Under the pieces are notes generated by a model. It had not been told where the DNA came from, did no database searches, and saw nothing but the letters and a program-made list of their open reading frames with translations. Position numbers and translations under genes: made by a program. Positions 23,448 through 35,823 of a stretch of 64,000 nucleotides of DNA are shown piece after piece. Where the stretch lies: contig JAJEKV010000003.1 of assembly GCA_021234155.1 (NCBI GenBank), forward strand, positions 22,659,569 to 22,723,568. Reading direction: 5' to 3'. The stretch comes from Isoetes taiwanensis. Lineage: Eukaryota; Streptophyta; Lycopodiopsida; Isoetales; Isoetaceae. Position 1 is the first letter of the stretch; each line of letters starts with the position of its first letter.

Positions 23448-24120
23448 TGATATCCTGATTTGTAATGGAGTTACTTTAACAACTGATCTTTTGTTAGGTC
23501 TAAGATGGCTTCTTCTCCCGTTCTTTTGTAAAGTCATCATTTATGGTCATTTAAGTACAAAAGTGCTTCCCCTATACTGTGGTCTTCTAATGTTTACAAA
23601 AGCATGATTACTTAGCATATTTTTCTTAATATATGAGGGTTAAGGTAAGATGGTACGTTCAAAAACATTAAATTCAACCAGAAAGTGGTTCCAAATAGTT
23701 CATCTTGACACTCCAGTGGCTATTGTGGTAAAACAACAAATGTAACTTTTATTATTATGGTTTTTTATGTGCAGGATAAACATTAGGTATGTTGGCAGTC
23801 CCCTCTGAATGCATATTATTCCATAAAGTAGAAGAACTTATAAGCTGAAGGTTAGCTCTCAGCATTTACTATTTATTTTGCATATGCCAGCAGTTTCTAT
23901 TCACATGTACTGGAATGGGATTGTAGGACATAGATGTTGAACCCAAGATTAGACCAGATATTGAGGGATCAAGAGCGACATGACATGGGAATTGGCATGC
24001 ATGACAAAAGCAGCAGTAGTTATGCTGCATAGTTGTCCTAAGCTTTGAACCATATCTTTTGTATATTTTATACTTTATAATTTAATCGATTTTTGAAAAA
24101 TGCTTTTTTCTTCTCTCATT
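23448..24120. other. Segment A continuation, no gene seen
   Basis: Matches A' from about 63520 to 63998 closely, ending at the window edge in A'. AT-rich, with no coding segment, RNA gene or promoter recognised. Confidence 0.5.
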
Positions 24121-24124
24121 CCCC

Positions 24125-24260
24125 CTTGTTCGGTTTATTGGCTAGTCCATTGGGTTAGCAACTAAGAGATCTTGTGTTCAAGTCTCTGGGGGTCCGTCAT
24201 ATGTCCTCATGGATGCTGCCAATGTGGCATGACGTCAAAATACTATCTATCTATCTAGCT
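24125..24260 (+). mobile_element. Possible tRNA-derived SINE
   Basis: TGGCTAGTCCATTGGGTTAG (about 24140) looks like an RNA polymerase III A box, and GTGTTCAAGTCTC (about 24174) like a B box at typical spacing. A short body follows and ends in a run of CTAT repeats (24243-24257). No clear target duplication was found, so the call is tentative. Confidence 0.4.
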
Positions 24261-24278
24261 TTAAATTTGTACTTTGAA

Positions 24279-24374
24279 CACTTTAAATGTAATTAACTCC
24301 AAATGTCCAAATGATGGCAGTACTGCCACTTTAAATGTAATTAACTCCAAATGTCCAAATGATGGCAGTACTGC
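24279..24374. repeat. Perfect 48-bp tandem duplication
   Basis: Two adjacent identical 48-bp units (24279-24326 and 24327-24374), each beginning CACTTTAAATG and ending GGCAGTACTGC. Confidence 0.9.
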
Positions 24375-24454
24375 CTGTTAATTAAGAGATTCTAATATGC
24401 AAGAGCTTTAGAGGCTCTGCCCTTTTTTTTCTTAATTTAATTCATATGCAATTT

Positions 24455-24700
24455 GACCCGTTACAACGAATGTCACATGTGACAAATGACCATTAACAAA
24501 ATACAAAAATTATGGTTCGTGACGTGTGGCAACTGCAATTAATTTTATCACATGTCACAAATACAAGATCAGTAACGCGTGACAGATTTATATTTTTGTC
24601 ACGCGTTACAAGTGGTTTTTTTGTTGCTAACGCGTCACAAATCGTATTATGTAACGGAAATTAAAAAATGCTTGTTAATGTATTTTTCGTTAAAAAGAAC
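24455..24700. repeat. Cluster of GTNAC-CGTNAC palindromes
   Basis: About six near-palindromes within 200 bp: GTCACATGTGAC, CGTGACGTGTGG, CACATGTCACAAA, GTAACGCGTGAC, GTCACGCGTTAC and AACGCGTCACAAAT. They read as head-to-head half-sites and could be subterminal repeats of a decayed DNA transposon. Confidence 0.55.
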
Positions 24701-24739
24701 GTGACAAATAATATTATATTCTATTAATTAATGTTTCTA

Positions 24740-25050
24740 ACCTACTTGTTATAACATGCAGAACTGACTCCGCCTTTGACATAATATGCTTGGTTTATTA
24801 GCACGACCATTTGTAAGTGTGGCAGGAAGGCTGTGATTTAGAGTCTACATTTTGATAGTCCATTAGAATGCATTGTGCGGAGGCATAGTACTAGAAATAT
24901 ATCAAGTTTGCACACGTAATGATTAGATTAGATCTTCCTATTATCTTCAATACCAACTTTCTATATACTAGAAACAGTATACTACACCTGATAGCATAGA
25001 CATGAAAAGATAAAAGACCAAGTAGTCAAAATAAAAGGACATCAAGTGCA
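24740..25050. repeat. Segment B repeat unit, first direct copy
   Basis: The stretch starting CTTGTTATAACATGCAGAAC and running through GAAAAGATAAAAGACCAAG is repeated at about 30470-30760 and, inverted, at about 32545-32710. Non-coding, with no TIR or TSD resolved. Confidence 0.75.
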
Positions 25051-25204
25051 AAAAACAAACAAAGGACATCAAGTGCAAAAATCTTTATAAATTCTCCACG
25101 TATTTACAACCCAAATGGGAGCTGTACAATCTCAATAACCATATAGAAATGGCAGTACAATTTCAATATGAATATACAAGTGGCTGAACATTCTCAAATG
25201 TTAA

Positions 25205-26016
25205 GTTCTCATTGGAAGCAACAATCTTGCCTTTAGGTTTCCTAGATTGTGGAGGCTTTCGAGGTCCTAACACCCTTAGTTTGCCCCCAACAGTCCACTC
25301 CCTCTTGCTTACGCGACGTATACCCGGGTTGGCCTTGCTTCTTATTGTTCATGTAGTCAAGGCGTGTGTTATCACTGAAACACCGAGGGCAATCAAGATG
25401 GGGCATCTCTATCTTACGCTTCTTCATCCTTGAGCTGTCATTTCTTGTGGCATAGTTGCCATGCTTTTTTACCGTTGTCGTCCGCTTCCAAGTTGAATCG
25501 AGTTGGCAACTATCTTCCTCTTCTTCATCTTTGGAGCTGCCATTCCTTGTGTTGCTTGTTGCTCCCATGGCTGCCATTCGCGAATCATTACAAGTGTTCC
25601 GGTGTTCACTTCAAGTCAATTGATGCATTGACCAAGTCATACATGGTCAGATCTTGGCTTCTTTACGCTTCAACTTCACTATCTCCTTTGCAGAGATTTT
25701 CTTGTATTGATTGAAAAAAGTTGACAAAGTCCTCGTCTAGGACTTCCAACTCTTTTTCTTTTTGTGACGTTTCTAGGTCAAGCTTAAGCAAGTTTTCCTC
25801 AAATAAGTCCTCGTCAAAATCATCAAGAACGCGTCTAAAGTAGGAGCTGAAAAAAGGCGCATTGAGCAAGTCTTCGTTACCTCTTTTCAACACAAAGGCG
25901 GTTCATCGGCATCAAAATGCGTCAATAGATGCTAGGGCGTCCTTACGGTCCAAGCTCCTCGGATAGTTGAATTCCTCATGATCAAAATAAATTCTTAGGT
26001 CGTCCAAGCTCGCCAT
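25205..26016 (-). pseudogene. Minus-strand gene remnant with a Dof-like zinc finger
   Basis: Starts MASLDDLRIYFDHEEFNYPR at 26016 and runs through an acidic helical region (25893-25663) to a C-terminal zinc finger. That part reads DCPRCFSDNTRLDYMNNKKQ then GQPGYTS (about 25420-25330) and, after a one-base shift, REWTVGGKLR. Spacing fits the plant Dof finger, C-x2-C-x21-C-x2-C with QPRY and CRRYWTxGGxLR. Here the third Cys is Ser and the fourth is lost at the frameshift. Dof proteins bind AAAG sites in plant promoters. The N-terminal part is not recognised, so a different zinc-finger family remains possible. Confidence 0.5.
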
Positions 26017-27897
26017 TGTGAAAGTCCTCCTTGAAAATGCTGTAATGCGACATGTGGAATGAATGGGAGTCTTATAGACCCCGTCTTGTTGCCTTGATTC
26101 CCAAGTTATCCCCATTTCTTAAAATATCTCCTAAATATATCAGTGATATTTAGGGAAAGCCGATGTCTGAGATGCCTGCTGAAACACTGAGCCGCTGCCA
26201 TGGATATACCAACAGATTGCATTCCGGCTGACCATAGATGGAGCAGTTCAAAAGGAGGAACAAGAGATGTGGTACTATTTTTTCAAAGAAATGGCGTGGA
26301 ATTTCTTGCCGAGGAGCATAATGCACGAGAGATTTGGCTATGGCGGGTTGTAGCTCTTAAATCCATCAGGAAATCCTTGGTAATTTAGGTTTTCATGCAC
26401 TTCCTTTCCTTAAAATTTCAATATTCTAATGGTTATATCAGTGAAGTTGGTAAGAATGCACCTATGGCGGTTGAATTCTTACAGAGAAATGGTGCAAAGC
26501 CCGTGAACTATTTTATCTTGAAAGGGTGCATCTTCAAAACATGGACCAGCGATGTGGTGCATCGGTCTGCATAGGCCAGTCTATGCAACCGTTATATGAG
26601 TTTCTCTCATACAAACTCGCAATTTAGTAGAGATTCTGAGTTTTCCATGCCTTTCATAGAAGGTTAGCATCGTATTGCAGCATGCGGGTGGCATCAATGT
26701 TTAAAGGCAAAAATAATTGGCTGGAAAATATTAGTAGTGGTTTCTGCCAATGGACCTTCATTGGGCTAGATTTTTGACCAGTTGTGGGTGCCTTCTAGTG
26801 GCTGTTTTAATTTACGTGATTGACCAAAAGAGATAGTGGGAGACACCATTTCTTGAATTGGTTGGGCGATAGGGAATTACCTGAGAATATAAAGGCGGTT
26901 GGTGTGCCATGAGTGGTGCACCTATGATGTATTCAGTTTGATTATTGAATGGAAACCTTTGATATGTTCATTGAAGAGGCTACTTTATATGGAAAGCAAG
27001 AATAAATTTTTGCTTTTGGCATGTACTGTTGAAGGATTGGAGGAATAATAAAGCTCATGACATGATTGCAGCATTGCACGTGAGCTAGAAGAATCCTCTA
27101 TGAAGCCTGAAGACTCCTATGGACATACATTATGAAGGTGGTATACGGGAACTCCAAAACAAAAAGGATGATGTAAGCAGTGCAGGTTGCTTGTTATTTC
27201 AAAAGAAGATATTGAGAAACAGAAGAAGGGAAGAGTAAGACTGATGGAATGAAGAAATTCAGCAAGCGTCTGTCCAAAGGGAACTGTCTCAGTCAGTCTT
27301 TGAAACAGAGAGCTCAATCTACCGGCGGAAGGAAATGATCTGAACCAGTGGAGAAGTTATGCTAGTTATATGTCCAAGTGAGAGTGTTGGAAGGGCTGAT
27401 TTACTGAAATGGCAGGGTCTGGGTGATCGATCTGGCACCAACAGATACATCTTGTCAATACATTTGAGTGTGAATGCAACTGCAATATATTACTTGGCTC
27501 CGCAAGTAAAATAATGTAATGGTCATTGTGGACATGCGTGCATTTTATGTCTTTTATACCATATAATTTTGGCCCGACATAATGTAACCATGCCCTTGAC
27601 ACAAGCCTGAGATATAACTGAAATTCTTGCAAGGCATTGGGGATGGGCCTAATGGGTTCCTCATATTTTTGTACTTGCCAATCCAATGTTGTGGATGCAG
27701 TTCATCATGATGCAATGCAATGCACAGTTTGGATGTTCTTATACACAATTTTACGATTTGTATAGAATTGCTTTGGACTGTTGGTGCAAATCAGACTTTT
27801 GGGTATTGTATAATTGGATTGCTGATAGCAATTTTACCAGCACCATGAATCTTTTGGAGACTTTCATCTTTTGGAGGCTAAAGTGACTGGATACCTA
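26017..27897. other. No gene recognised
   Basis: Short open stretches only, for example 26200-26388 (SSKGGTRDVVLFFQRNGVEF) and minus-strand frames near 27400-27700. They have no family match and no support from a duplicate copy. Composition is like the neighbouring repeat segment. Confidence 0.4.
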
Positions 27898-28080
27898 AAG
27901 ATCCGATGATGATTTGCTTGAATACTATGTCATTGCTCTGATAATATGCAGTGATTGAGCTATAATAGCATGCCAACAATAAAGATGGCTACCTAAAGAG
28001 CTGATGATTATCTGCATTTGTACTATGTCATTTCTCTGATGCCATGCAGTGACTCAACTATAATAGCATGCCAACAATGA
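27898..28080. repeat. Diverged tandem duplication of about 105 bp
   Basis: GATACCTAAAG...ATAGCATGCCAACAATAAAGATG (27890-27986) is followed by GCTACCTAAAG...ATAGCATGCCAACAATGACGATG (27987-28084). Confidence 0.8.
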
Positions 28081-28289
28081 CGATGTCGTTGTTAGCACGC
28101 TCTCTAGGTATGTTTCTAACCTTCTTGGGCTATGGTTCATATTATAGGCGATTGCATCCGTTAAGTAGCTCGAACTCTTCCTTAGATTGCAGCTCCGCCA
28201 TATCACGTCTTTAAGCTAAATGCCTTCCCTTTGGTGTTTAGTAAGATTTTTTTTTGTTTATTCTTTTCCACAGACCCCACAAATAGCAA

Positions 28290-29980
28290 TCGGGGCTAAA
28301 ACTTGCATAGAATATGTTGTTCTATTTAATTGTAGATTGTGAGACAAGTTGTGGCTTAATAAGGCCCATACTTCTGTGGTCACAATGTCTAAAGCTCCAT
28401 CACAAACTTAACTATCATTAAGCATCTGAACAAGCAGTAGCAGATGAGTCTTCCGCATCAAATACTTTGGGTTCCTTTCTTGAACTGCTACTTAGAGAGT
28501 TCATTAAAATTTTATTTGATCTTGAATCACATGCCATAGATGTTCCTTCCTTCTCATTCCTGGAAATTCCTCATTTAGTTGGTTCAAGCAAAGACCATAG
28601 TTTTCTTGTTGATTGTTTTCCAGCTACGCTCATAGGGAAGTTACTTCTTCAGACTTGTGTAACAAGCAGGATAAGCTATATTGATGTGCAACTTGTGTAA
28701 GACTCTGAGAGATAGTCTTCCTTTTTTTTTGATCTTCAACGTCGTCGCGAATTAATTTTCTAGCACTCATGTTCCCGCACCAACGAGAGCAGGCAGGTCA
28801 AGTCCATGCTCTATAGCATCAGCATGATCTTGTAGCACATAATGATTAGACTAGTTCTTCCTATCAACTTTAATATCAACGTTCTGTATAGTAGAAAAAG
28901 TGTGTACATGTGCAGTATCCAAGCATTCTACTAGTACGATTCACAGCTTATGCCACATTTCATTGAGGACTTCAGCCTTGAATTGAGAAGAACTAGTCTT
29001 TATTCCTTCTAATAGTTTAGAATACTCTTTGTTGCTATTATGGGATCCTGGAGCACAGAGAGACTTTATTCGTTCGTGCCAATTGGGTGGTTTATGGGTT
29101 TACTCTTTTCTATAGACAGAGGTTTGCAACATATCCTTATTATCATACAATATAGTAGTGGTTAACATATTGATAGCTTAGCTTAGGGGAAATCAGAAAT
29201 TTGTCATTATGCACAACATAAGAGTCATTATAAAAGTCTCAAACGTTTTTGTACATGAGAAGAATGGAAACGTTTTCCACAATGCCAGCAACCAGGCTAA
29301 ACTTGCATAGAATATGCCGCGCCATGAAAATATAGAACGTGAGGAGCTTGTGGCTTAAAACGGCCCATGTTTCTGTGATTCACAGTGTCCAAAGCTCCAT
29401 GGCAATCTCAAGTATTATTGAACCTCTGAACAAGCAGTGGGTCTTCTGCATCAAATACACTTCCAAGAATCTTAACATTCATATCCATGTTCTTTTAATT
29501 TTGCCAATGAGTTTCTAATCTTCACTTATTTAAAATAGATCAAGGACAAGAATCCCTTTCTAGGTTCCTTTCTTGAACTGCTACTTAAGGAGTTCCAGAA
29601 AAGTTTTTTGTTGATCCTGAATCACATGCTGTAGATTTTCTAAAAGTGTAAGGCAGTTTGTGCTCTTAATAAGGTAACTTTACAGGCATTAGAAGCCATG
29701 ATCAAGAGCCCTTTATTAAGTTTCCTAGCATTCAACAGATGGCGTTGCTCTGCAGCATCCAAGAATTCTACTAATACAAGTCAGTGTCTATGTCACATTA
29801 CATTGTGGACTTTAACCTTCACTTGAGAACAACTAGCATGCAAACAAAATCTAGAGGACTGCTCTTTTCTATAGGCAGAGGTTTGCAATGCGTCCCTACC
29901 ATACATCCCTTGCAGGAAGCCTCTAATATACAATGTGGAGTAGTGGTTAACACGTTGACAGTTGAGCTTAGGGGCAGAAT
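28290..29980. repeat. Two diverged direct copies of a roughly 1 kb repeat
   Basis: Shared landmarks in both copies: AACTTGCATAGAATATG (28309, 29299), GTCTAAAGCTCCAT-like text (28386, 29387), GAACAAGCAGTAG/TGG (28427, 29426), TCTTGAACTGCTACTTA (28477, 29571) and CAAG-ATTCTACTA-TAC (28920, 29760). The 77-residue open stretch at 28467-28700 lies in one copy and is not kept open in the other, so it is probably not a gene. Confidence 0.7.
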
Positions 29981-32900
29981 CACAAAGTTCTCATTATCCA
30001 TAACTAATTTGCCAGCACGTATTTGCCATTAAGGCCAAAAATTATCTGACAAATGTGTACTCATAGGAGTAGGGAACAAGTTATACATTTTTGGGAAATA
30101 AAAGCACCGGTTACTGAGACAAGTAGATGGAGATTCCTTTGTGTCATAGCTAGTAACTTGATATGGAGATTCCTTTGTGTCATAGCTAGTAACTTGATAT
30201 TGTCAAAGTGTAAGGCAATTTGTGCTCTTACATTGAATAAGCCATATATGATCGGTGCAACTCCCATTATGAAGCTTCTAAGCTACTTGTTATAACATGC
30301 ACTCTGCCCTTTGACACAACATGCTTGGTTGTAGAGGCAGTGGTAAATGGGGCCAGAAGTGTGGTTAGAAACTGCATTGACCTCTTCATACTTAATAAGG
30401 CTAATCTCACTTTATTTCGGGCATTAAAGCCATCATCAGTGCAGCTCGTAGTGTTAAGTTTTTAACATACTTGTTATAAGATGCAGAACTCACTCTGCCT
30501 TTGACATAACATGCTTGATTTGTAGCATAAGCATTAGTAAGTGTGGCAGGAAGGCTGTGATTTAGAGTCTACATTTTGATGGTCCATAAGAATGCATTGT
30601 GCGCAGGCATGGTGCTAGAAATATACAAGTTTGCACACATAATAGATCTTCCTATTATCTTCAGTAACCAAGTTTCTGTATACTAGGAAAGGTATACTAC
30701 ATCTGATAGCATAGAAATGAAAAGATAAAAGACCAAGCAGTCAAAATAAAAGGAAGTGAATCTGTTTGAGCAAGTGAATCTGTGCCTTGTAGGGTGTTTT
30801 GTGCAGATTTTTGTTGGCAAGCAATGTTTGTCCTATTGCCCATTTTACATACCTTTCGCGTCATAGGTATCTGTGAAGCAACTTAGAAAACTTGAACCAA
30901 GTTTTATTCTTATTTTCAAAAGGAAGCTGATCAAACTTAGTAGTGGCATATGGCCTGGACTAAAAACTCTGCAACATAATTGCATATATCAGATATGCAT
31001 GCTATTTTAGGCCTTTGCATGGTCTTTGGATTTATTTTTTAGGTCATGCTTCTTCAAGAAACTATTGCAGGCTTTAGGATACTTCTTTGCTTATCTATTA
31101 GGATGTTTGCAAATATGTAGATGGTAGTTTCACTTTCGTATATTATTGGAGTAATTAGCCTGATTCATATCTATGAATCAAATTAATGCTAAAATACATG
31201 CTACATTTGTGATTTTCTATCTAATGGCAAGTGTTTTCTATTTCAGTATTTTCATGCATAACAAGATAGTTCAAGAAGAAGTCTCTAGATCACGGATGTA
31301 TTGGCCAAGTCGCATGTTTTGCAATCTCGAAGGGGTCATTTTGATTTTTTTAGTTTGATGTTGCAGGGGTGATTGGCATATGGGCCTTATATTTGATAAG
31401 TCATGAGGTCTATCTTCACGACCAATATTCCATTGCGGTTTGGCCTTTATACCAAGAAGGATTACTGTTGGGTCTTTTAAATTAGAGCTTTTGCAGGAAG
31501 TACTTTCTGCGGAAGAAATTCTAGGTACAAGCATTCCATTTTTTTGTTTTTATTTTATGTTCTACTGGCTCAAACTGTTCAATCTGCTGGATACATACAT
31601 ATAGCTACAAGACAATCTTTCATGATGTAGAGATCTGGCTATAGTGCATCAGCTCCTTTTATGCATTGCTAGCCTGTTAACTTCGCATGACGCTCTTGCA
31701 AATGGCCACCACTTTGTATAAACAAATGGCCACCACTCTGTATAAATGCCATTGATCCCAATCCTGAACTCCAGCAATTTGTATATATACCCTTGCATCC
31801 TATTCATCTAGGCAAATACAAAGTGTAACCACATTGATGGCTTACAAATCTTTTTGCATCCTTGATGAGTTAACACCTTGATCATTCTTTTATATCCAAC
31901 ATTAGATGCATGATATATTTGGGAAAGGAACTATAAAAATCGATTCTTATGTATATGGTCTTCTTTATCTCTATTTTGCATAGTACTTCTATTTTAGTTC
32001 CATAAATTCGAGAGTCTGAGCTGTCTGGCAGAAATAGACATGCTCGGTTACAAATACATTATGTGACAGAAATAATGCTTAATGGTAAGCACACATATGT
32101 GCTGACGTGGCAGCCTATGTATTTACATAGGACCATGATTTATAGTTTAGCATATATTTAAGTTCATGTATGCCCCTAGCTAGGTTAGGTGTCAACATGC
32201 TGTGCTCTACACGTCATATACGTGACCATCTTCTGTAGCACCGAAGAAAAACAATCCAATCCATCATTTCTTTTTCTGAGTTCTTATACACATTAGAATT
32301 CATTCAATTGTTCTCAACATCTTTATTTAAATATATAGTTTGCCGATACTATATAAAGGGAGTCCTAAAAGGGATTAGCCAGGTAATGGCACATAAAATA
32401 CAATGCCACTACATCTATTGAGTGCAATACATGATGTCACAATCAGATATGTTTATGGATCTATAGGGAATGATGTGAATGTAGTATATGATACAATTAA
32501 GTCCCAATGCTTGGATATATAATCACCACGCTCTAAAGTCTAATCATTACATGTGAAAACTTGTATATTTCTGGCACTATGCCTGCGCACAATGCATTCT
32601 TATGGACATAAAATGTAGACTCTAAATCACAGCCTTCCTGTCACACTTGTCAATGCTTATGCTACAAACCAAGCGGGTTATGTCAAAGGTGGAGTCAGTT
32701 CTGCATGTTATAACAAGTACGTAAAAAATATAACACAGCGAGCTGCACTGATCATGGCTTCTAAGCCCGAAATAAAGTGAGATTAGCCTGATTAAATGTA
32801 AGAGCTTGAGAAGATCAAGTTACTAGCTAAGGCATAAAGAAATCTCAATGCAGTTTCTAACCACACTTCATGCCACACTTACCAATGCCTCTACAAGCAA

Positions 32901-33213
32901 GCATGTTATGTCAAAGGCAAAGTGCATGTTATAACAAGTAGCTAGAAACTTAATAATGGGAGATGCACCGATCATATATGGCTTATTGAATGTAAGAGCA
33001 CAAAGGAATCTCCATCTAGTTGTCTCAGTAACCAGTAACCGATGCTTTTATTTCCAAAAAACGTATAACTTGTTCCTTGCTCCCAGAAGTCACATTTATC
33101 AGATTATTGGCAAACTAGGTGCGCTTAATGGCAAATACATGCTGGCAAGTTAGTTATGCGTAATAAGAACTTTGCAATTCTGCCCCTAAGCTCAGCTGTC
33201 AACGTGTTAATTG
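29945..33213. repeat. Large inverted repeat, arms about 650-700 bp
   Basis: Left arm about 29945-30650, right arm about 32545-33213, spacer 1.9 kb. Matching landmarks (right arm read in reverse complement): CACGTTGACAG-TGAGCTTAG, TTGCCAGCA-GTATTTGCCAT, GATCGGTGCA and ACTTGTTATAACATGCA, AATCTCACTTTATTTCGGGC, and GAATGCATTGTGCGCAGGCA. The left arm holds an exact 36-bp tandem duplication (30128-30199) absent from the right. The structure fits a foldback-type element or a TIR transposon with long ends. No transposase is visible. Confidence 0.8.
31366..31526 (+). other. Possible isolated exon in the inverted-repeat spacer
   Basis: An open stretch between TTGCAG and TAG|GTACAAG encodes GVIGIWALYLISHEVYLHDQ followed by YSIAVWPLYQEG. 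It looks hydrophobic and gene-like with splice-type borders. I recognise no family, and one copy gives no test of conservation. Confidence 0.25.
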
Positions 33214-33655
33214 CATGAGTCCCAAGCAATATTCTTAAACTATTTTCTGGAGAAATGACATGGGGTATACTTCCCATGTAGAGATGTTACACATGGGAGT
33301 CCAACTAAGCTGGTGTCTAAAATCTTGAAGATGCTCTAACTCGTGTGCTTTCCTCCTAGCTCCATCTGCAAAGGCTGCCTTCTTGGACATGGCATTGGGA
33401 TTTAAAGACTTATAAATTGCATCATTGCAGTTACAATTCATTCAATTGTCCTTAGCATCTTTATTTAAATATATAGTTTGTCGATACTATATAAAGGGAG
33501 TCCTAAAAGGAATTAGCTAGGTATGGCACATAAAATACAATGCTACTATATCTACTGTGTGCACTACCTGATGTCACAATCATATGTTTATGAATCTATA
33601 GGAAATGATATGAGTGTAGTATCTGATACAATTAAATCCCAGTGCTTGGACATAT
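32295..33655. repeat. Direct repeat of about 235 bp flanking the right arm
   Basis: 32300-32530 and 33427-33660 share CATTCAATTG-TCT-A-CATC, TACTATATAAAGGGAGTCCT and GATACAATTAA-TCCCA. They lie on either side of the right arm of the large inverted repeat. Confidence 0.8.
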
Positions 33656-33659
33656 AATC

Positions 33660-34125
33660 ACAAAACTCAAGTGTTTATGATAAGAAAGATAGAATTTGAG
33701 AAATCCAGCTAATTGAAAGATTTTCATTTTGATTATATTTTACCCAACTAAAATGCCACATTTGTAGTCTTAGATCCATACGTTAATTACTCGCTTGTCC
33801 AACAGGTTTGCAAACTTTATTCTATTCTAATTTGCTTTTAGAAATTCTAATGGGACAGAATATACCTCAGTAGTAGATTTTATGTAAGTAATGCATCTGC
33901 AGTGACGATGCCAACATAATGCTCTTCGTACTTAATATTGTTCTTGCATCCACTGCACATGAATGCCAAGATTAACATAAGATGAAACACTCAAAATACA
34001 ACACATATGACAGCATGGGAGGCGGTCAGACATCTTTTTTGGCCATGCCCCTCTATCCACACCATATTGGAGACTCCATGGTGGTGGGCACCACTGCCTC
34101 CACACCCCTCAAAACCCCCATTGGC
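33660..34125. other. No gene recognised
   Basis: Non-coding sequence up to the AGCAT that precedes copia copy 2. Confidence 0.5.
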
Positions 34126-34130
34126 AGCAT

Positions 34131-34522
34131 TGTAGAATTATATGTGCTATGGTTTTTATAAACCATAGAGAAGCTAATGGTCATTGAATATTATTGTTTG
34201 GTAATGGTTCGATGATTTTGAATCTTACCATTAAGCATATTTCTAGATAACCCTAAATTCTAGCTCGGTGAACAGTATCCCGGGCCAGGTGGAAATAAAA
34301 GCTTTGATCTAGCTGCCGATTAGATCAACGAGTAGATATGATGATGGGGTTGCATTTTGGTGATCCCCTAATATATTTCTGTGATGGTTGCATTGTATGC
34401 ACGGTTGATTGATTGTGAGAATGAATTGAATTCGTACATTCATTTTTTGCTATAGTTCAATTGTGTGACATTGATGCAATAGGATAAGGTATTGTAGTCA
34501 GTTGATAAATTATTATCTTTCA
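34131..34522 (+). repeat. 5' LTR of copia copy 2
   Basis: 392 bp, TGTAG...TTTCA, matching 6883-7279. Preceded by AGCAT (34126-34130). Confidence 0.95.
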
Positions 34523-34523
34523 T

Positions 34524-34535
34524 TGGTATCAGAGC
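34524..34535 (+). other. tRNA-iMet primer binding site of copia copy 2
   Basis: TGGTATCAGAGC one base after the LTR, complementary to the 3' end of initiator methionine tRNA. Confidence 0.92.
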
Positions 34536-34548
34536 TAGATAGAACAAT

Positions 34549-35823
34549 GTCCACACGTTTTGGAGCTACATTGCTAAGTTACGTTGAAGTATTTCGGGGA
34601 TTGGAGGCTTTTCGGATATGGAAAGAAAGAATTAAAGAAGTCTTACAATTTGAAGGATTATGGCATATAATTGAGTCTAATGGTGGTGTTGATGATGAAG
34701 CTAGCAAAAAAAGCAATAGGAGAGGCTTCAACCGCAAAATCACGGAGAGTCTGCTGCAAAATCTAAAGAGGTAAGTGTTAGTAGTGATAGAACAAGTGAT
34801 GACTTGAAAATAAGTCAGGCTAAGGCTATAATTATGTGCAAGGTTGCACCAAGCATAATGCTTAAACTGAGGGATTTGAGTCCTAGAGATGCTTGGAAGT
34901 ATTTACTCAAGACATATCAGACGAAAAGCTCATCCCAGATAGATGTTCTGGAAAAGGAAATTAGAAAGATGAGATTTGATGAGAAAACTGAGCTGACCAC
35001 AATGTTCCATAAGTTTGATTCCCTTTGTGCAGATTTAGAGGCAGCAGGGGTAACTATGTCTGTAAGTCATCAAATCTTGGCAATTTCCAAAATGTTTGCT
35101 AATTTTGGGACCTTGGCTACACTAATAAGGACTGTAGCTAGGACGAGGAAAGAGGCTGAGCAGATTGCAAGGACTGAAATAGAGCAGAAGTCTGGTGTTG
35201 AAAATGAAAATGAGGATGAGGAAGATTCTGCAGAAGTGTTAGTGGTAAAAAAGGGAAAAGCCTATAATGACAGAGGTAGGCAACTTGGTCCATGTTTTGG
35301 TTGTGGGGAAGTAGGGCATTTGAAATATAACTGCCCAAGAAGTGGTCAGAATGTGAGGACTTGTTACACATGTGGAGGAGTAGGACATGTGGCGTCTAAA
35401 TGCCCAAGCCCAAAGGACAGTGGCAGGGGCAGGGGCAGAGGCAGGGGCAGGAATAATTGGAATACAAATAGAGGTCGAGGCAGGAGTGCCAAAGCAGCTA
35501 GCACAAATGTTGTTGTTGTAGAATGTGAGGAGGAAGATTCAGAAGAGGAGGTAACAAATACTTTTTCTAATTATTTGAACAAAGTACAAAATGCTGAAGC
35601 ATCTTTTGTTGTAGATTCGAGAGCTGAAAGAACAATCATAGGATCTTCAGATTGGCTGACAAGATGTGATAAAGAGCAGAAGACAAAGAATATACATTTG
35701 AGAGATGGTAGGGTTAAAGAAGTGAAGGCTGGAGGCATGCTGAAATTATTTGATTTGCAAGGAAGACCAGTAGAAATAGAAAAGGTTCTTTGTGTGCCTT
35801 CTATAGTGAAAAAATTGATTTCT
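34549..35823 (+). pseudogene. Copia gag and protease (copy 2)
   Basis: Begins MSTRFGATLLSYVEVFRGLE just after the primer site; the frame breaks at about 34770 and resumes in a 351-residue stretch from 34804. Features: gag helices with PRDAWKYLLKTYQTKSSSQI, two intact CCHC knuckles (CFGCGEVGHLKYNCP and CYTCGGVGHVASKCP, about 35300-35405), a GR-repeat stretch (about 35420-35470), and the protease motif VVDSRAERTIIGSS with Arg where active proteases have Gly. Better preserved than copy 1. It ends where the retroposon enters. Confidence 0.9.

Noticed and set aside
28467-28700. A 77-residue open frame
   Set aside because: The related direct repeat at about 29560-29640 does not keep the frame open and no family match is seen.
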